Source: an uncultured Anaerolineales bacterium
GTDB lineage: Bacteria > Chloroflexota > Anaerolineae > Anaerolineales > UBA4823
Assembly (NCBI GenBank): GCA_937968125.1
Contig: CALBUI010000231.1
Span: 1 to 38,634 of the forward strand
DNA length: 38,634 nt
Direction: 5' to 3'
Positions 1 to 8,631 of this stretch are shown one piece after another. Below the pieces are notes generated by a model. The model saw only the letters and a list, made by a program, of their open reading frames with translations. It searched no databases and was not told the DNA's origin. Every line of letters begins with the position of its first letter. The stretch's first letter is position 1. The translations under genes were made by a program, and so were the position numbers.

Positions 1-1
1 G

Positions 2-1030
2 AGTTTAGGTCATTTCGTCGCCCGGCGCCTGGGCCGTTCTGCCTACGAAAACTTGATTGAGCCATTAATGAGCGGTATTTATGCCGGCGACGGGGATAAG
101 CTCAGCCTGCAAGCCACCCTTCCCTACCTGCGCGATTTGGAACTTAAGCACGGGGGCCTGGTGAAAGGAGCCCTGGCAGCCCGTCGCGCCAGAGCTCAAA
201 AAGCAAACCAGGATGGAGATACTAATGGATCACCTCCCGCTCCTCGCAGCATCTTTCTGACGCCCATCACCGGTTTGGCTGAAATTACCGACGCGTTAAT
301 CAATTATTTGACAGCTGCCGGTGTGGACCTGCGCCTAAATACTCCTGTTCAAGGGATAATCCCCTCTCAGGATGGATATTCAATTCGCCTGGAAAATAGG
401 GATTCTCTTGATACCCAAAATATTATCCTGGCCACTCCTGCCTACGTTTCCGGAGACCTGCTGGCCGGATTTGCTCCCAAATTGTCTGCTGAACTGAAGT
501 CCATTGAATATGTGTCCACCGCCACCGTCACTCTTGCCTACCAAGAATCTGATCTTCCCCGCCCACTGGATGGTTATGGCTATGTCATCCCCCGCCGGGA
601 GGGACGCCGCGCTTTAGCCTGTACCTGGACCTCGACCAAGTTTCCTCACCGCGCCCCCGATGGTTACGCCCTCCTGCGGGTCTTCATCGGTCGGGCTGGC
701 CAGGAGGCCGAGATCCCCTGGGACGAGGCTGGCTTGTTGCGGGTCGCCCAGGATGAGCTGCGGGAAACGTTAGGCATCACCGTTAAACCACTGCTCACTC
801 GTGTCTTTCGCTGGGAAAGGGCGATGAGCCAATATAATATCGGCCATCCAGCTAGGCTGGAACGTGTCGATCACCTCCTGGGGTCACTGCCTGGGCTGGC
901 GTTGGCAGGGAATGGCTACCGGGGGATCGGCATCCCAGATTGCATTCACTCAGGAGAATTAGCTGTAGAACGCATATTGGAGGGCAAATATTTACCCTCA
1001 CCAATCCCAACTCAAATGGAGCGACCATGA
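2..1030 (+). CDS. hemY: Protoporphyrinogen oxidase, HemY type (5' end cut by window)
   Basis: Oxygen-type protoporphyrinogen IX oxidase, the FAD enzyme that makes protoporphyrin IX in haem synthesis. The frame is open to the window's first bases: translating from base 2 gives [20 protein letters not shown] before the track's TTG start, which matches the conserved middle of the family, so the TTG at 53 is not the start and the N-terminal FAD-binding part lies upstream. The C-terminus carries the FAD-contacting [19 protein letters not shown] block typical of HemY. The stop overlaps the hemL start as ATGA, so the two are translationally coupled. Family assignment is firm; whether oxygen is the true acceptor cannot be seen here. 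Confidence 0.93.
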   Translation, partial: SLGHFVARRLGRSAYENLIEPLMSGIYAGDGDKLSLQATLPYLRDLELKHGGLVKGALAARRARAQKANQDGDTNGSPPAPRSIFLTPITGLAEITDALINYLTAAGVDLRLNTPVQGIIPSQDGYSIRLENRDSLDTQNIILATPAYVSGDLLAGFAPKLSAELKSIEYVSTATVTLAYQESDLPRPLDGYGYVIPRREGRRALACTWTSTKFPHRAPDGYALLRVFIGRAGQEAEIPWDEAGLLRVAQDELRETLGITVKPLLTRVFRWERAMSQYNIGHPARLERVDHLLGSLPGLALAGNGYRGIGIPDCIHSGELAVERILEGKYLPSPIPTQMERP

Positions 1031-2313
1031 ACATCCAAACCTCAAAAGACCTTTTCCAACAAGCGCAATCTGTTTTACCAGGCGGCGTCGATTCGCCAGT
1101 CAGGGCTTTTCGCGCCGTAGGTGGGCAGCCCTTGTTCATCGAGCGCGGAGAAGGTCCCTACCTGTTCGATGTGGATGGAAATCGCTTCATTGATTACGTG
1201 CTCTCCTGGGGTCCACTCATCCTGGGACACGCTCATCCCGAGGTTGTTGCGGCTGTCCAAAAAGCAGCCGCCGGAGGTACCAGCTATGGCGCTCCAAGCC
1301 CACTTGAGATTGAACTCGGGCGTCTGGTTCAAGAGCTGATGCCCAACATCGAGCTGCTGCGCTTCGTCAACTCCGGCACGGAAGCCACCATGAGCGCCTT
1401 ACGTCTCGCCCGGGCTTTCACCAAGCGGAATAAGATCATCAAATTTGAGGGCTGCTATCATGGTCACGCCGATATGCTGTTAGTCCAGGCTGGTTCAGGT
1501 GTCGCCACGCTGGGATTACCGGATTCACCTGGCGTGCCCCCAGCCACCGTCCAGGACACGCTGGTGGCCAGGTTCAATGACCTGGATTCAGTTAGTGCGC
1601 TTTTCGAAGCTTATCCAGATGGAATCGCCGTCGTGATCGTCGAACCGGTCGCCGGCAACATGGGTGTAGTGCCTCCAGCGGATGGTTTTCTCTCCGGACT
1701 GCGCCAGCTCACCCAAGATAATGGATCCCTTTTAATCTTCGACGAAGTGATGACCGGCTTTCGCGTCCATCTCGGCGGCGCCCAGGCATTGTATGATGTT
1801 CAACCCGACCTGACCACCCTGGGCAAAGTCATCGGTGGCGGTTTACCAGTTGGTGCCTATGGCGGCCGGGCTGATATCATGAGCATGATCGCCCCCTCCG
1901 GCCCGGTCTACCAGGCTGGCACACTATCCGGCAACCCGCTCGCTATGGCTGCCGGGATCACCACGCTGGAGGTCTTGAAACGCCCTGACACCTGGCAGGC
2001 GCTTGAAGATGCGACCACAGTGCTCACCAATGGGATTGGGGATGCCGCCCAAGCAGCTGGTATTTCCATCTGGGGCAACCGGGTCGGCACCATGTTCGCC
2101 TCGTTCTTCACCGAAACCCCAGTCACCGATTGGGATTCAGCCAAAATCAGCGACACGGACCGCTTCGGGAGGTTCTTCCAGGGCTGCCTTGAACGCGGAG
2201 TGTACCTGGCTCCCTCTCAATTTGAAGCTGGCTTCATGTCGATTGCGCACGATGAACAGGTAGTTGCCGCGACCCTTGATGCAATGACAGAGGCGATGAA
2301 GGAGGTCCGATGA
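1027..2313 (+). CDS. hemL: Glutamate-1-semialdehyde 2,1-aminomutase
   Basis: PLP enzyme converting glutamate-1-semialdehyde to 5-aminolevulinate, the C5 route into tetrapyrroles. From the ATG at 1027 the protein is 428 aa, the usual family length, and starts with the typical [20 protein letters not shown] segment. The track's earlier start at 940 would add 29 residues that only translate the end of hemY. A GGAG lies about 5 nt before 1027. PLP features seen are [15 protein letters not shown] (phosphate side), DEVMTGFR, and the Schiff-base lysine at about Lys267 in [15 protein letters not shown]. It overlaps the upstream hemY and the downstream membrane protein by 4 nt each. Confidence 0.97.
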   Translation: MNIQTSKDLFQQAQSVLPGGVDSPVRAFRAVGGQPLFIERGEGPYLFDVDGNRFIDYVLSWGPLILGHAHPEVVAAVQKAAAGGTSYGAPSPLEIELGRLVQELMPNIELLRFVNSGTEATMSALRLARAFTKRNKIIKFEGCYHGHADMLLVQAGSGVATLGLPDSPGVPPATVQDTLVARFNDLDSVSALFEAYPDGIAVVIVEPVAGNMGVVPPADGFLSGLRQLTQDNGSLLIFDEVMTGFRVHLGGAQALYDVQPDLTTLGKVIGGGLPVGAYGGRADIMSMIAPSGPVYQAGTLSGNPLAMAAGITTLEVLKRPDTWQALEDATTVLTNGIGDAAQAAGISIWGNRVGTMFASFFTETPVTDWDSAKISDTDRFGRFFQGCLERGVYLAPSQFEAGFMSIAHDEQVVAATLDAMTEAMKEVR

Positions 2314-2732
2314 ACCGCAAAAAAATAGGCAATCTCCTGACTTTGCTTGGCGTTTTGGCCTGGGTACCGTTCTTATATCTGATCGCCATTGGTCAAGAAC
2401 CATCCATCTTCCCATTTTTGATTGTTCATCTTACTGGCGTGCTGATCGGTTCGCAGCTGCGGCGCAGCGCTTCACCATCGAGAGGCAAGCTTTCCCGTCG
2501 GCAATTGATCGGTCGTATCATGATCATCCTCGGCGTTATCGCCTGGGCTCCGTATCTCTACCAGAAAGAACTCCTGAGCCAACCGATCGAGATTACCCCA
2601 TACCTGACCGTTCATCTCACCGGTGTACTGGGAGGTATAGCCTTGATGCTCAGCGTGCCGTTGACCCGCTATCTTCAGGGCAGGCTCAGTCCCGCAAGTC
2701 CGGTGGCTGACGAGCTCGATCCCACTGGATAG
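2310..2732 (+). CDS. Duplicated small membrane protein in the haem operon
   Basis: Unrecognised 140-aa protein coupled to hemL by an ATGA overlap and 17 nt ahead of hemE. It is an internal duplication: residues 6-50 and 67-111 repeat the pattern IGxxxxxLGVxAWxPxLY, a spacer, then PxLxVHLTGVLxG, each half giving two hydrophobic segments, so four membrane helices are likely. The halves are joined by a basic linker ([15 protein letters not shown]), suggesting a cytoplasmic loop under the positive-inside rule. Histidine recurs at the same place in both halves (VHLTGVL), a possible haem or metal ligand, but this is speculation. The position between two haem genes suggests a link to tetrapyrrole handling; no function is known to me. 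Confidence 0.8.
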   Translation: MNRKKIGNLLTLLGVLAWVPFLYLIAIGQEPSIFPFLIVHLTGVLIGSQLRRSASPSRGKLSRRQLIGRIMIILGVIAWAPYLYQKELLSQPIEITPYLTVHLTGVLGGIALMLSVPLTRYLQGRLSPASPVADELDPTG

Positions 2733-2749
2733 GTAGTTAAAAACAAACC

Positions 2750-3799
2750 ATGACCAATTCCGAACCAACCTCTCGCTTCCTGCGTGCCTGCCACCGCCTG
2801 CCGATTGACACCACGCCTGTCTGGCTGATGCGCCAGGCCGGGCGCTACATGGCCGAATACCGTACCCTGCGCGCCAAACACAGCATGCTGGAGATGATCA
2901 CCACCCCCGAACTGGCTGCCGAGATCACCCTCCAGCCGATCGAGGCTTTCGATCTGGATGCGGCCATCATCTTCGCCGATATACTGCCCCCCTTGATCGG
3001 CATGGGCCTGGACCTGGAATTCGTTCCCGGGAAAGGACCCGTCATCCACAACCCGATATCCTCAGCTGAGGATATCAAACGAATCCTGACTCCCCCAACC
3101 GAGCAGATTCTATCTCCGACTCTGGAAGCCATCAAACTCGTCACCCAGGAACTGGAGCCCAGGAATATCCCCTTGATCGGTTTCGCCGGGGCGCCCTTCA
3201 CCCTGGCCAGCTACGCCATCGAAGGCGGTGGTTCTAAGGATTATGCCAAGACAAAAGCGCTGATGTACAGTGATCCGGCTTCATGGCAGCTGTTAATGGA
3301 AAAACTGGTTACGGTCCAGGCGGATTATCTGCTCGCGCAGGCGAAGGCAGGTGCGGCCGCACTGCAGGTTTTCGACTCCTGGGCTGGTCTAGCCCTTGGT
3401 CAAGAGTCTTATAAGCGCTTTGTTGCACCGTACAATACCAGTCTATTCAAGATGCTTAGAGGTGCTTCAGTCCCGGTGATCAACTTCAGCACCGGCACAA
3501 CCTCCTACCTGGAGGACGTAGCCGCCTGCGGCGGGGAAGTTATTGGTGTCGACTTCCGTATGCCGTTAGGAGCTGCCTGGGGTAAAATCGGATTTGACCG
3601 CGCCATCCAGGGCAACCTGGACCCAATGACCTTGTTGGCACCCTGGAGCGAAACTCAATACCATATCGACCAGGTATTGGACCAGGCTGCGGGTAGACCA
3701 GGGCACATCTTTAATTTGGGTCACGGTCTGCACAAGACAACGCCAGTGGAGAATGTCAGGCGATTGGTGGACTACATCCACGTTCAGTCTAGCAATTAG
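2750..3799 (+). CDS. hemE: Uroporphyrinogen decarboxylase
   Basis: Cytosolic enzyme that decarboxylates the four acetate side chains of uroporphyrinogen III to give coproporphyrinogen III. The 349-aa protein has the family length. Near the N-terminus is the signature TPVWLMRQAGRYMAEYR with substrate-binding arginines, followed by the conserved IIFADILPPLIGMGLDLEF (catalytic Asp region) and GFAGAPFTLASYAIEGGGSK. The C-terminal FNLGHGLHKTTPVENVRRLV is also diagnostic (usually NLGHGI/V.P.TP). It is the last gene of the haem operon, ending before a hairpin shared with the convergent sigma-factor operon. Confidence 0.97.
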   Translation: MTNSEPTSRFLRACHRLPIDTTPVWLMRQAGRYMAEYRTLRAKHSMLEMITTPELAAEITLQPIEAFDLDAAIIFADILPPLIGMGLDLEFVPGKGPVIHNPISSAEDIKRILTPPTEQILSPTLEAIKLVTQELEPRNIPLIGFAGAPFTLASYAIEGGGSKDYAKTKALMYSDPASWQLLMEKLVTVQADYLLAQAKAGAAALQVFDSWAGLALGQESYKRFVAPYNTSLFKMLRGASVPVINFSTGTTSYLEDVAACGGEVIGVDFRMPLGAAWGKIGFDRAIQGNLDPMTLLAPWSETQYHIDQVLDQAAGRPGHIFNLGHGLHKTTPVENVRRLVDYIHVQSSN

Positions 3800-3810
3800 G
3801 ATCCGGGGGA

Positions 3811-3851
3811 AAATAAGAAAAGAGATAGCCACGTTCGAGGAGGCTATCTCT
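3811..3851 (-). terminator. Rho-independent terminator of the sigma-factor operon
   Basis: Perfect 10-bp stem AGAGATAGCC / GGCTATCTCT (3821-3830 and 3842-3851) with an 11-nt loop. Read on the minus strand it is followed by TTTTCTTATTTT, so it ends the minus-strand operon. On the plus strand the hairpin follows hemE but lacks a U-tract. Confidence 0.85.
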
Positions 3852-3866
3852 ACGTATACTTCATAT

Positions 3867-4676
3867 TTATGGCTTGAAAACCAGACTTTCAGCTAACTCG
3901 ATCAGACCTGCTTGATCGAGATATTCAATTTCCTCGACATTCCCGTACTTGGCGATCTCAAACCAGATATCGTTTTGCAACCAGCGCAGGCGGAAAATAG
4001 CTGCTTCAGGGTTCCAGGTGGCCAAAATCTCTCCTGGATATACCACAAATGTACCTTGCACGAACTCCCCCTCTAATTCACCAACCATTACAGGGATTAT
4101 CGCCTCGGCAGGTACATTATCCCAATCAGATTGGTTGAAGCCATCCGGCGATTGTTGAATGATGAGATGGCCGCCTTTACCCTGGGTTTCATATTCGAGG
4201 TTAATCACATTGCCGTATAACCTCGCACCCAGATACTCAAAACCCTCCGGTAGATAAGGGAGTTCGGCGGCATCGAAACCAACTTGTGCTTCCGCCTCAG
4301 CGGCACTAATCAGTGGAGCAGGTGGCATGGCTGTGGGCTGAAGGGCTTCCGGAGCATTGGAAACAATTTGCGAGTCATCCAATGGGAAGGTTGTATTCTC
4401 CGCAATTCTGAAGAACTGCAAAACGCTTTGAGCAATGGACCGCCCCTGTGGGGTTGCCAGAGCGATCACGATCAGAGCAACAACCATCAAGAATGCGAAT
4501 GCGAGACGCGGAGTGCGCTGCGATTTAATTGTATACATATCTATTCCTTGTTGATTTAAGTGGGATTCTCCCGCAACAAGGCTGGCTTTCACAGCAGGCC
4601 AGAGTTGAACTTGCGAAGATGGAATTTCCTCTTCCAGGGCTTCCTGCAAAATGGACTTAATTTCTTTCTTATCCAT
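3867..4676 (-). CDS. Membrane-anchored protein beside the ECF sigma factor (putative anti-sigma factor, DUF4367-like)
   Basis: 269-aa protein encoded 3 nt downstream of the sigma factor. The first ~50 residues are soluble and charged. A single membrane helix follows at about residues 54-75 (RLAFAFLMVVALIVIALATP). The remaining ~190 residues are predicted extracytoplasmic and resemble DUF4367-type domains (LPYLPEGFEYLGARLY is a typical opening). The layout of a short cytoplasmic sigma-binding segment, one helix and an outer sensory domain fits an anti-sigma factor. I do not see the HxxxCxxC zinc motif of ZAS-type anti-sigma factors, so the mechanism is uncertain. Confidence 0.75.
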   Translation of the reverse strand: MDKKEIKSILQEALEEEIPSSQVQLWPAVKASLVAGESHLNQQGIDMYTIKSQRTPRLAFAFLMVVALIVIALATPQGRSIAQSVLQFFRIAENTTFPLDDSQIVSNAPEALQPTAMPPAPLISAAEAEAQVGFDAAELPYLPEGFEYLGARLYGNVINLEYETQGKGGHLIIQQSPDGFNQSDWDNVPAEAIIPVMVGELEGEFVQGTFVVYPGEILATWNPEAAIFRLRWLQNDIWFEIAKYGNVEEIEYLDQAGLIELAESLVFKP

Positions 4677-4679
4677 AAC

Positions 4680-5249
4680 TTACTCCAATCCGCCTTGGGG
4701 TGCTTTTATCAGGCTGCGCAGTCGTTTCCTCGCATCTCGCAACCACCATTTAATCGTGCTTAGTGGACGTCCTGTTTCTATGGACATATCCTTCATGCTC
4801 ATATCGAAGAAATAGCGCATAACGATCACTGCCCGTTGCCCGGGAGGCAAACTCTGGATAGCATTTAGGATCATCAGTCGATTCTCTTTCAGCATCACCA
4901 GCTGCTCAGGTCGTGGGTCTGGATCAGTAAACCATTTGGCAAGTTTCCTGGTTGGTTCATCCAGTTGTCTTTCGAATGAAACATCACGTTCCTGTTTTTT
5001 AGCAAGTTTGACAGCATCGTTGACCACAATCCGGTAGAACCAAGGTGCAAATGGGCGCTCAATGTCAAACTGATCGATGCGTTCTGCGACTTTTATAAAG
5101 GCCATTTGCACGATATCCTCTGCCAACTGGCGGTCGCACAAGATCAGGTATGCCGCGTGGACAGCCTGTGCCTGATAACGATTTACAAGTGTTTCGAGAC
5201 CGTTCAACTCTCCTTGCTTCAAGCGGGAGATTGCTTTTCGATCTTCCAT
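4680..5249 (-). CDS. ECF-type RNA polymerase sigma-70 factor
   Basis: About 189 residues with both ECF domains. Sigma region 2 contains DRQLAEDIVQMAFIKVAERI and PFAPWFYRIVVNDAVK (core binding and -10 recognition). Sigma region 4 contains LPPGQRAVIVMRYFFDMSM and the recognition helix STIKWWLRDARKRLRSLI. I prefer the ATG at 5249 because GGAAG lies 8 nt ahead of it; the track's ATG at 5264 adds only MEVPC and has a weaker site. It precedes its membrane partner in a two-gene operon. Such pairs usually respond to envelope or extracellular signals; the target genes are not evident here. Confidence 0.92.
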   Translation of the reverse strand: MEDRKAISRLKQGELNGLETLVNRYQAQAVHAAYLILCDRQLAEDIVQMAFIKVAERIDQFDIERPFAPWFYRIVVNDAVKLAKKQERDVSFERQLDEPTRKLAKWFTDPDPRPEQLVMLKENRLMILNAIQSLPPGQRAVIVMRYFFDMSMKDMSIETGRPLSTIKWWLRDARKRLRSLIKAPQGGLE

Positions 5250-5484
5250 GCATGGAACTTCCATAAGAATTCTCTACATATATTATCCAGTAAATGGTCA
5301 AAAAGATAGCAAATTCTAAATCTTTCTCCCCACGTATACCGTGAATAGCCCCTTGATCAATTGACGATGAGGAATCGGTTATCACTTTGCATCCATTAAA
5401 TTGGGAGATTTATTCATATCCTGGGAGGTTCTATGATAAAAATGTAGGCCACCATACATCTCCATAATTTAAAAGGATAACCTG

Positions 5485-6609
5485 ATGCAAATCCCTGCTT
5501 TCCAATTAGAACGCTACTTCGCCAGATATGAATTCTCTGCCCGCTACCTGCTCTCCAGCTCAGACTGCGAATCGCTATCAATGAGCGAGCTATTGTCCAT
5601 GGCTGATCCTGAAATGACTGACGCCTGGGAGACCTTGAAGCTGGGCTACACCGAATCTTGGGGACACCCGCTGCTCCGGGAAGAGATCGCCCGGATATAC
5701 GAGCAGGTCGCTGCAGATGGCGTGATCACCGTTGTCCCTGAAGAAGGCATCTTCTTAGCTATGCATGCCTTGTTGGAACCCGGCGATCACGTCGTTTGCA
5801 CCTTCCCCGCCTACCAGTCCTTGTATGAAATCGCCCGCGCCATCGGTTGTGAAGTCTCGACCTGGGAGCCGGATGAAGAGCGTGGCTGGTATTTCGATAT
5901 TGATGATTTGGAATCCAAGCTGAGGCCCAACACCAAGCTGGTCGTGGTCAATTTCCCCCACAATCCCACTGGTTTCATGCCCACCCGGGCTGATTTTGCC
6001 GCCCTGGTGGAATTGGTCAGCAAACAGGGCTGGTATTTGTTATCAGATGAAATGTACCGCTTCCTGGAGGTCGCACCGGGCACCACTTTGCCCGCAGCCT
6101 GCGATCTCTACGAACGCGCCTATTCCCTATCTGGGCTGTCCAAGTCCTTTGGGCTGCCAGGCCTACGCGCCGGCTGGTTGGCGACGCAAGATCTCCAGGG
6201 ACTGGAGCGCATCAGCCAGTTGAAAGATTACACAACCATCTGCGCCAGCGCACCCAGCGAGCTGCTGGCCACCATCGCCCTGCGGAGCAAGGAGCGGATT
6301 CTCATAGAGCAGAACGAACGGACTCGCCGCAATCTCTCCATCTTGGATGCCTTTTTTGAACGCTACCAGGACCAGTTCAGCTGGAACCGGCCCAAAGGCG
6401 GCTCGATCAGCTTCCCTAGAATGCTGGCGGTCGAGGATACCTTTGCCTTCAGCGAGCAGGTCGTGGCCGAGACTGGAATCATGTTGGCCCCGTCGAGAGC
6501 CTTCCAGTACAGCGATAACCACCTGCGCATCGGATTTGGCCGGGAGAATCTCCCCAAGGTAGTGGATCTATTCAGCCAGTACCTGGACGAGCGTTTTATC
6601 CACAATTAA
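5485..6609 (+). CDS. Class I/II PLP-dependent aminotransferase
   Basis: 374-aa fold-type I aminotransferase. Visible motifs are the conserved NFPHNPTGFMP loop (Asn contacting the PLP O3'), DEMYRFL (Asp to the pyridine nitrogen) and the Schiff-base lysine at about Lys220 in SGLSKSFGLPGLRAGW. The C-terminal LRIGFGREN supplies the carboxylate-binding arginine. Substrate cannot be told from sequence. It begins with an AAGGAT-type ribosome site and stands alone, with a 105-nt gap before the next gene. It is shorter than classical aspartate aminotransferases, and resembles the loosely annotated aminotransferases close to capreomycidine-synthase and MalY-like groups. Confidence 0.9.
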   Translation: MQIPAFQLERYFARYEFSARYLLSSSDCESLSMSELLSMADPEMTDAWETLKLGYTESWGHPLLREEIARIYEQVAADGVITVVPEEGIFLAMHALLEPGDHVVCTFPAYQSLYEIARAIGCEVSTWEPDEERGWYFDIDDLESKLRPNTKLVVVNFPHNPTGFMPTRADFAALVELVSKQGWYLLSDEMYRFLEVAPGTTLPAACDLYERAYSLSGLSKSFGLPGLRAGWLATQDLQGLERISQLKDYTTICASAPSELLATIALRSKERILIEQNERTRRNLSILDAFFERYQDQFSWNRPKGGSISFPRMLAVEDTFAFSEQVVAETGIMLAPSRAFQYSDNHLRIGFGRENLPKVVDLFSQYLDERFIHN

Positions 6610-6647
6610 CTCTTCATCGATCGGTCACTTGATCTAGAATCGGATTG

Positions 6648-6653
6648 TATAAT
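6648..6653 (+). promoter_or_regulatory. Candidate -10 box for the SRPBCC-MOSC unit
   Basis: Consensus TATAAT about 60 nt before the TTG start of the SRPBCC gene. No good -35 hexamer sits at 16-18 nt, so this rests on the -10 match alone. Confidence 0.35.
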
Positions 6654-6714
6654 ACCCGTAGCCCAGGCACCTCAACATAATCATCGCTACCTCAATACCA
6701 GGAGCTGCATTCCT

Positions 6715-7314
6715 TTGGAATTTCCCAACGCTCACCTGATTACAAATCCAATGCGCGATCTTTATTATGAGATCGAAATTGACGCTAATCCGGAGATGAT
6801 CTGGCCCTGGATTCAGCAATTTGGCTACCATCGCGGCGGCTGGTACATCGACACCTGGTGGGATGAGTTTGAGCAGAAGTATTTCTGGCCCAATGTCGTA
6901 CCCAAAGAAGCTCGCGGTACTCACAAGCCTCCCGCCAATGAGATTTTAGCGGAGTATCAAGATATAAAAATTGGGGACACCATCCCCGATGGTCCGCCTG
7001 GTTCTGCATACTACGAGGTGGTAGCCCTCGAACCCAACCAGCTCTTGCAGCTTTACGCCACCACCCACCTGAAATACATGGCGCCCCAGTTTGTCTACAA
7101 GACCAGGTATGCGCCAAGCGGAGCCTTCTGCTGGGCTTTCATTATCGAGCAGTTGGAAGATGACCATTCTCGTCTAATCAGCTGGTGGCGGGTGGAGGTT
7201 TATCCAGAATTTTGGTTTACTTTATTAAAACCATTCCTGATCCTCGTCGACAGCGCTCACCAGAGGGAAATTCTGAAGGGCATCAAGAAAAGAGTCGAAA
7301 AGGAAAACAATTAA
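6715..7314 (+). CDS. SRPBCC-fold protein
   Basis: 199-aa protein with features of the START/Bet v1-like (SRPBCC) superfamily: an N-terminal strand and helix (YYEIEIDANPEMIWPWIQQFG), the YYEVVALEPNQLLQL strand pair, and a C-terminal helix with RFxxRVE-like pattern (RLISWWRVEVYP). Such folds bind hydrophobic ligands in an inner cavity. The start is taken as TTG 6715, preceded by CAGGAG; a shorter product from MRDLYY is possible. One nucleotide separates it from the MOSC gene, so the two are almost certainly co-translated. No ligand can be assigned. Confidence 0.8.
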   Translation: MEFPNAHLITNPMRDLYYEIEIDANPEMIWPWIQQFGYHRGGWYIDTWWDEFEQKYFWPNVVPKEARGTHKPPANEILAEYQDIKIGDTIPDGPPGSAYYEVVALEPNQLLQLYATTHLKYMAPQFVYKTRYAPSGAFCWAFIIEQLEDDHSRLISWWRVEVYPEFWFTLLKPFLILVDSAHQREILKGIKKRVEKENN

Positions 7315-7315
7315 T

Positions 7316-7852
7316 ATGGAATCACAAAACAATCGTGGGACCGTGGTCGCGGTCTGCAAAAAAGCTCAGCCGGGCATCCCCAAAATCTCGGTGGAAGCTA
7401 TCCACCTGATGGAAAACTACGGCGTTGAAGAGGATTATCACGCCGGCAAATTCGTCCGTCACCGCTACCTGGCCAGGAAAGATCCCACCGTGCCGAACGT
7501 TCGCCAGGTGCTGATCATCGATACGACCATGCTCTCATTTCTGGCTGACCAGGACATCCACCTGGAACCGGGCATGATGGGTGAGAACCTCGTCCTGGAC
7601 GGCATCTCCGTAATGGATATGGTGCTCGGGACGCAGCTCGAAGTTGGTGAGGCGCTGCTGGAAATGACCGAAGTCCGCCAACCCTGCTACCAGCTAAACG
7701 AGTCGCATCCACGGCTGCTAAAATGTGTAGAGAATTCGGGAAGCGGTTCTGGCTCCCACAACGCAGGCATGATGGCGCGCATAGTAAAGGGTGGCTGGGT
7801 GCAACCGGGAGATTCTGTACTCGTTGTTCCCCAAACAAAATTAGATGCTTAG
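7316..7852 (+). CDS. MOSC-domain protein
   Basis: 178-aa protein matching the MOSC (molybdenum cofactor sulfurase C-terminal) fold: GVEEDYHAGKFVRHRY at the front (the usual GLxGDxHAG block), RQVLIIDTTML, then EPGMMGENLVLDGI (family xPGxxGENIxxxG) and the conserved cysteine in EVRQPCYQLN. It resembles YiiM/YuaD-type stand-alone MOSC proteins, thought to handle sulfur or molybdopterin for reductases. It directly follows the SRPBCC gene. No molybdoenzyme is encoded nearby, so its partner is unknown. Confidence 0.88.
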   Translation: MESQNNRGTVVAVCKKAQPGIPKISVEAIHLMENYGVEEDYHAGKFVRHRYLARKDPTVPNVRQVLIIDTTMLSFLADQDIHLEPGMMGENLVLDGISVMDMVLGTQLEVGEALLEMTEVRQPCYQLNESHPRLLKCVENSGSGSGSHNAGMMARIVKGGWVQPGDSVLVVPQTKLDA

Positions 7853-8005
7853 GTGTTTATCATTCTAAAAGTAGTTTAATTGGTGGAGGTATTGATTATT
7901 TTTACCGTGAGCAGGAAAATATCTTGAATCATTTTGCCAAATAGTGAAATGCACACGGCAGTAGCGATTTTTTTAAATAATGAATATGGCAAAAACAGGA
8001 GCAAG

Positions 8006-8203
8006 ATGGATTCATACCAGTTATTTTATGATTTTAAAATAGGCCCCAAGAACGCTGGATATTACACCATCACCAGTAAAGGGGATCACATCATTATGCT
8101 GGCCAAGTTTGTGCTGGAAGGTGAAACCTACGAAAATTTATTCGAAATCAAGCATGATGGGTTCATCGTGACCGCGTTTAAGACAGGCCATGGCAAATGG
8201 TAA
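8006..8203 (+). CDS. N-terminal half of a hypothetical protein split by an in-frame stop
   Basis: Unrecognised 65-residue product from the ATG at 8006, which has AGGAG 4 nt ahead; the track's TTG at 7934 lacks such a site. The protein is rich in beta-type sequence (YYTITSKGDHIIMLAKFVLEG). It ends in GHGKW, then TAA, and the same frame reopens at once with TCC ATG CAA as the next ORF. The two pieces look like one ancestral gene of about 160 codons broken by a single nonsense codon, or a very tightly coupled pair. Confidence 0.6.
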   Translation: MDSYQLFYDFKIGPKNAGYYTITSKGDHIIMLAKFVLEGETYENLFEIKHDGFIVTAFKTGHGKW

Positions 8204-8206
8204 TCC

Positions 8207-8494
8207 ATGCAAAATTACGAAGCAAACCATTATCCAACGTCAGCCTATCCTCTATTACTCCCGAGGGTAGAAGAGAAGTTTGTCTACATCTCTGTAGATG
8301 AAGGAACGGGGGAGATAGCTGGCGAGACAATGCTTGAACGCACCGGTGATGTGATCACGGAGACGCGTCAAGGTCAACTACTTCGCCAGTTCAGGATGAA
8401 GGGTGACATCCCGATTGAGATCGACTGGGGTGGGCCTATCTCTACGCTCCGAGACAGTCTTGTTGAGGCTAAGGCTGGAAGCCCTCTCGAGTAG
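8207..8494 (+). CDS. C-terminal half of the split hypothetical protein
   Basis: 95-residue ORF in the same frame as the preceding piece, starting 3 nt after its TAA. No ribosome site of its own is visible, which favours a broken single gene over two real genes. The sequence has well-formed beta hairpins (EEKFVYISVDEGTGEIAGET, then ERTGDVITETRQGQLLRQF) and a WGGP motif. Function not recognised. Confidence 0.55.
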   Translation: MQNYEANHYPTSAYPLLLPRVEEKFVYISVDEGTGEIAGETMLERTGDVITETRQGQLLRQFRMKGDIPIEIDWGGPISTLRDSLVEAKAGSPLE

Positions 8495-8613
8495 AAATTA
8501 TCCAATGGCGACCGACAAAATCTCACGCAAAACACAAAATTAAATAACCAAAAATTCAACTATCATGTTGAGCACAGACAGTTTCAAGTTGCAGCCCCAG
8601 GTATGGTAGAGGT

Positions 8614-8622
8614 TGGTACAAT
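8614..8622 (+). promoter_or_regulatory. Extended -10 promoter of the SulP gene
   Basis: TGGTACAAT is an extended -10 element (TGn plus TACAAT). Its end is 9 nt before the SulP ATG, so the predicted transcript start is within about 3 nt of the start codon. A TTGCAG 22 nt upstream is too far to be a normal -35. There is no Shine-Dalgarno before the ATG, consistent with a near-leaderless mRNA. Confidence 0.45.
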
Positions 8623-8631
8623 CCCCAGAGT

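Noticed and set aside
940-1026. Upstream start for hemL in the ORF track
   Set aside because: The extra 29 codons lie within hemY and do not resemble the family; the ATG at 1027 has a ribosome site and an ATGA overlap.
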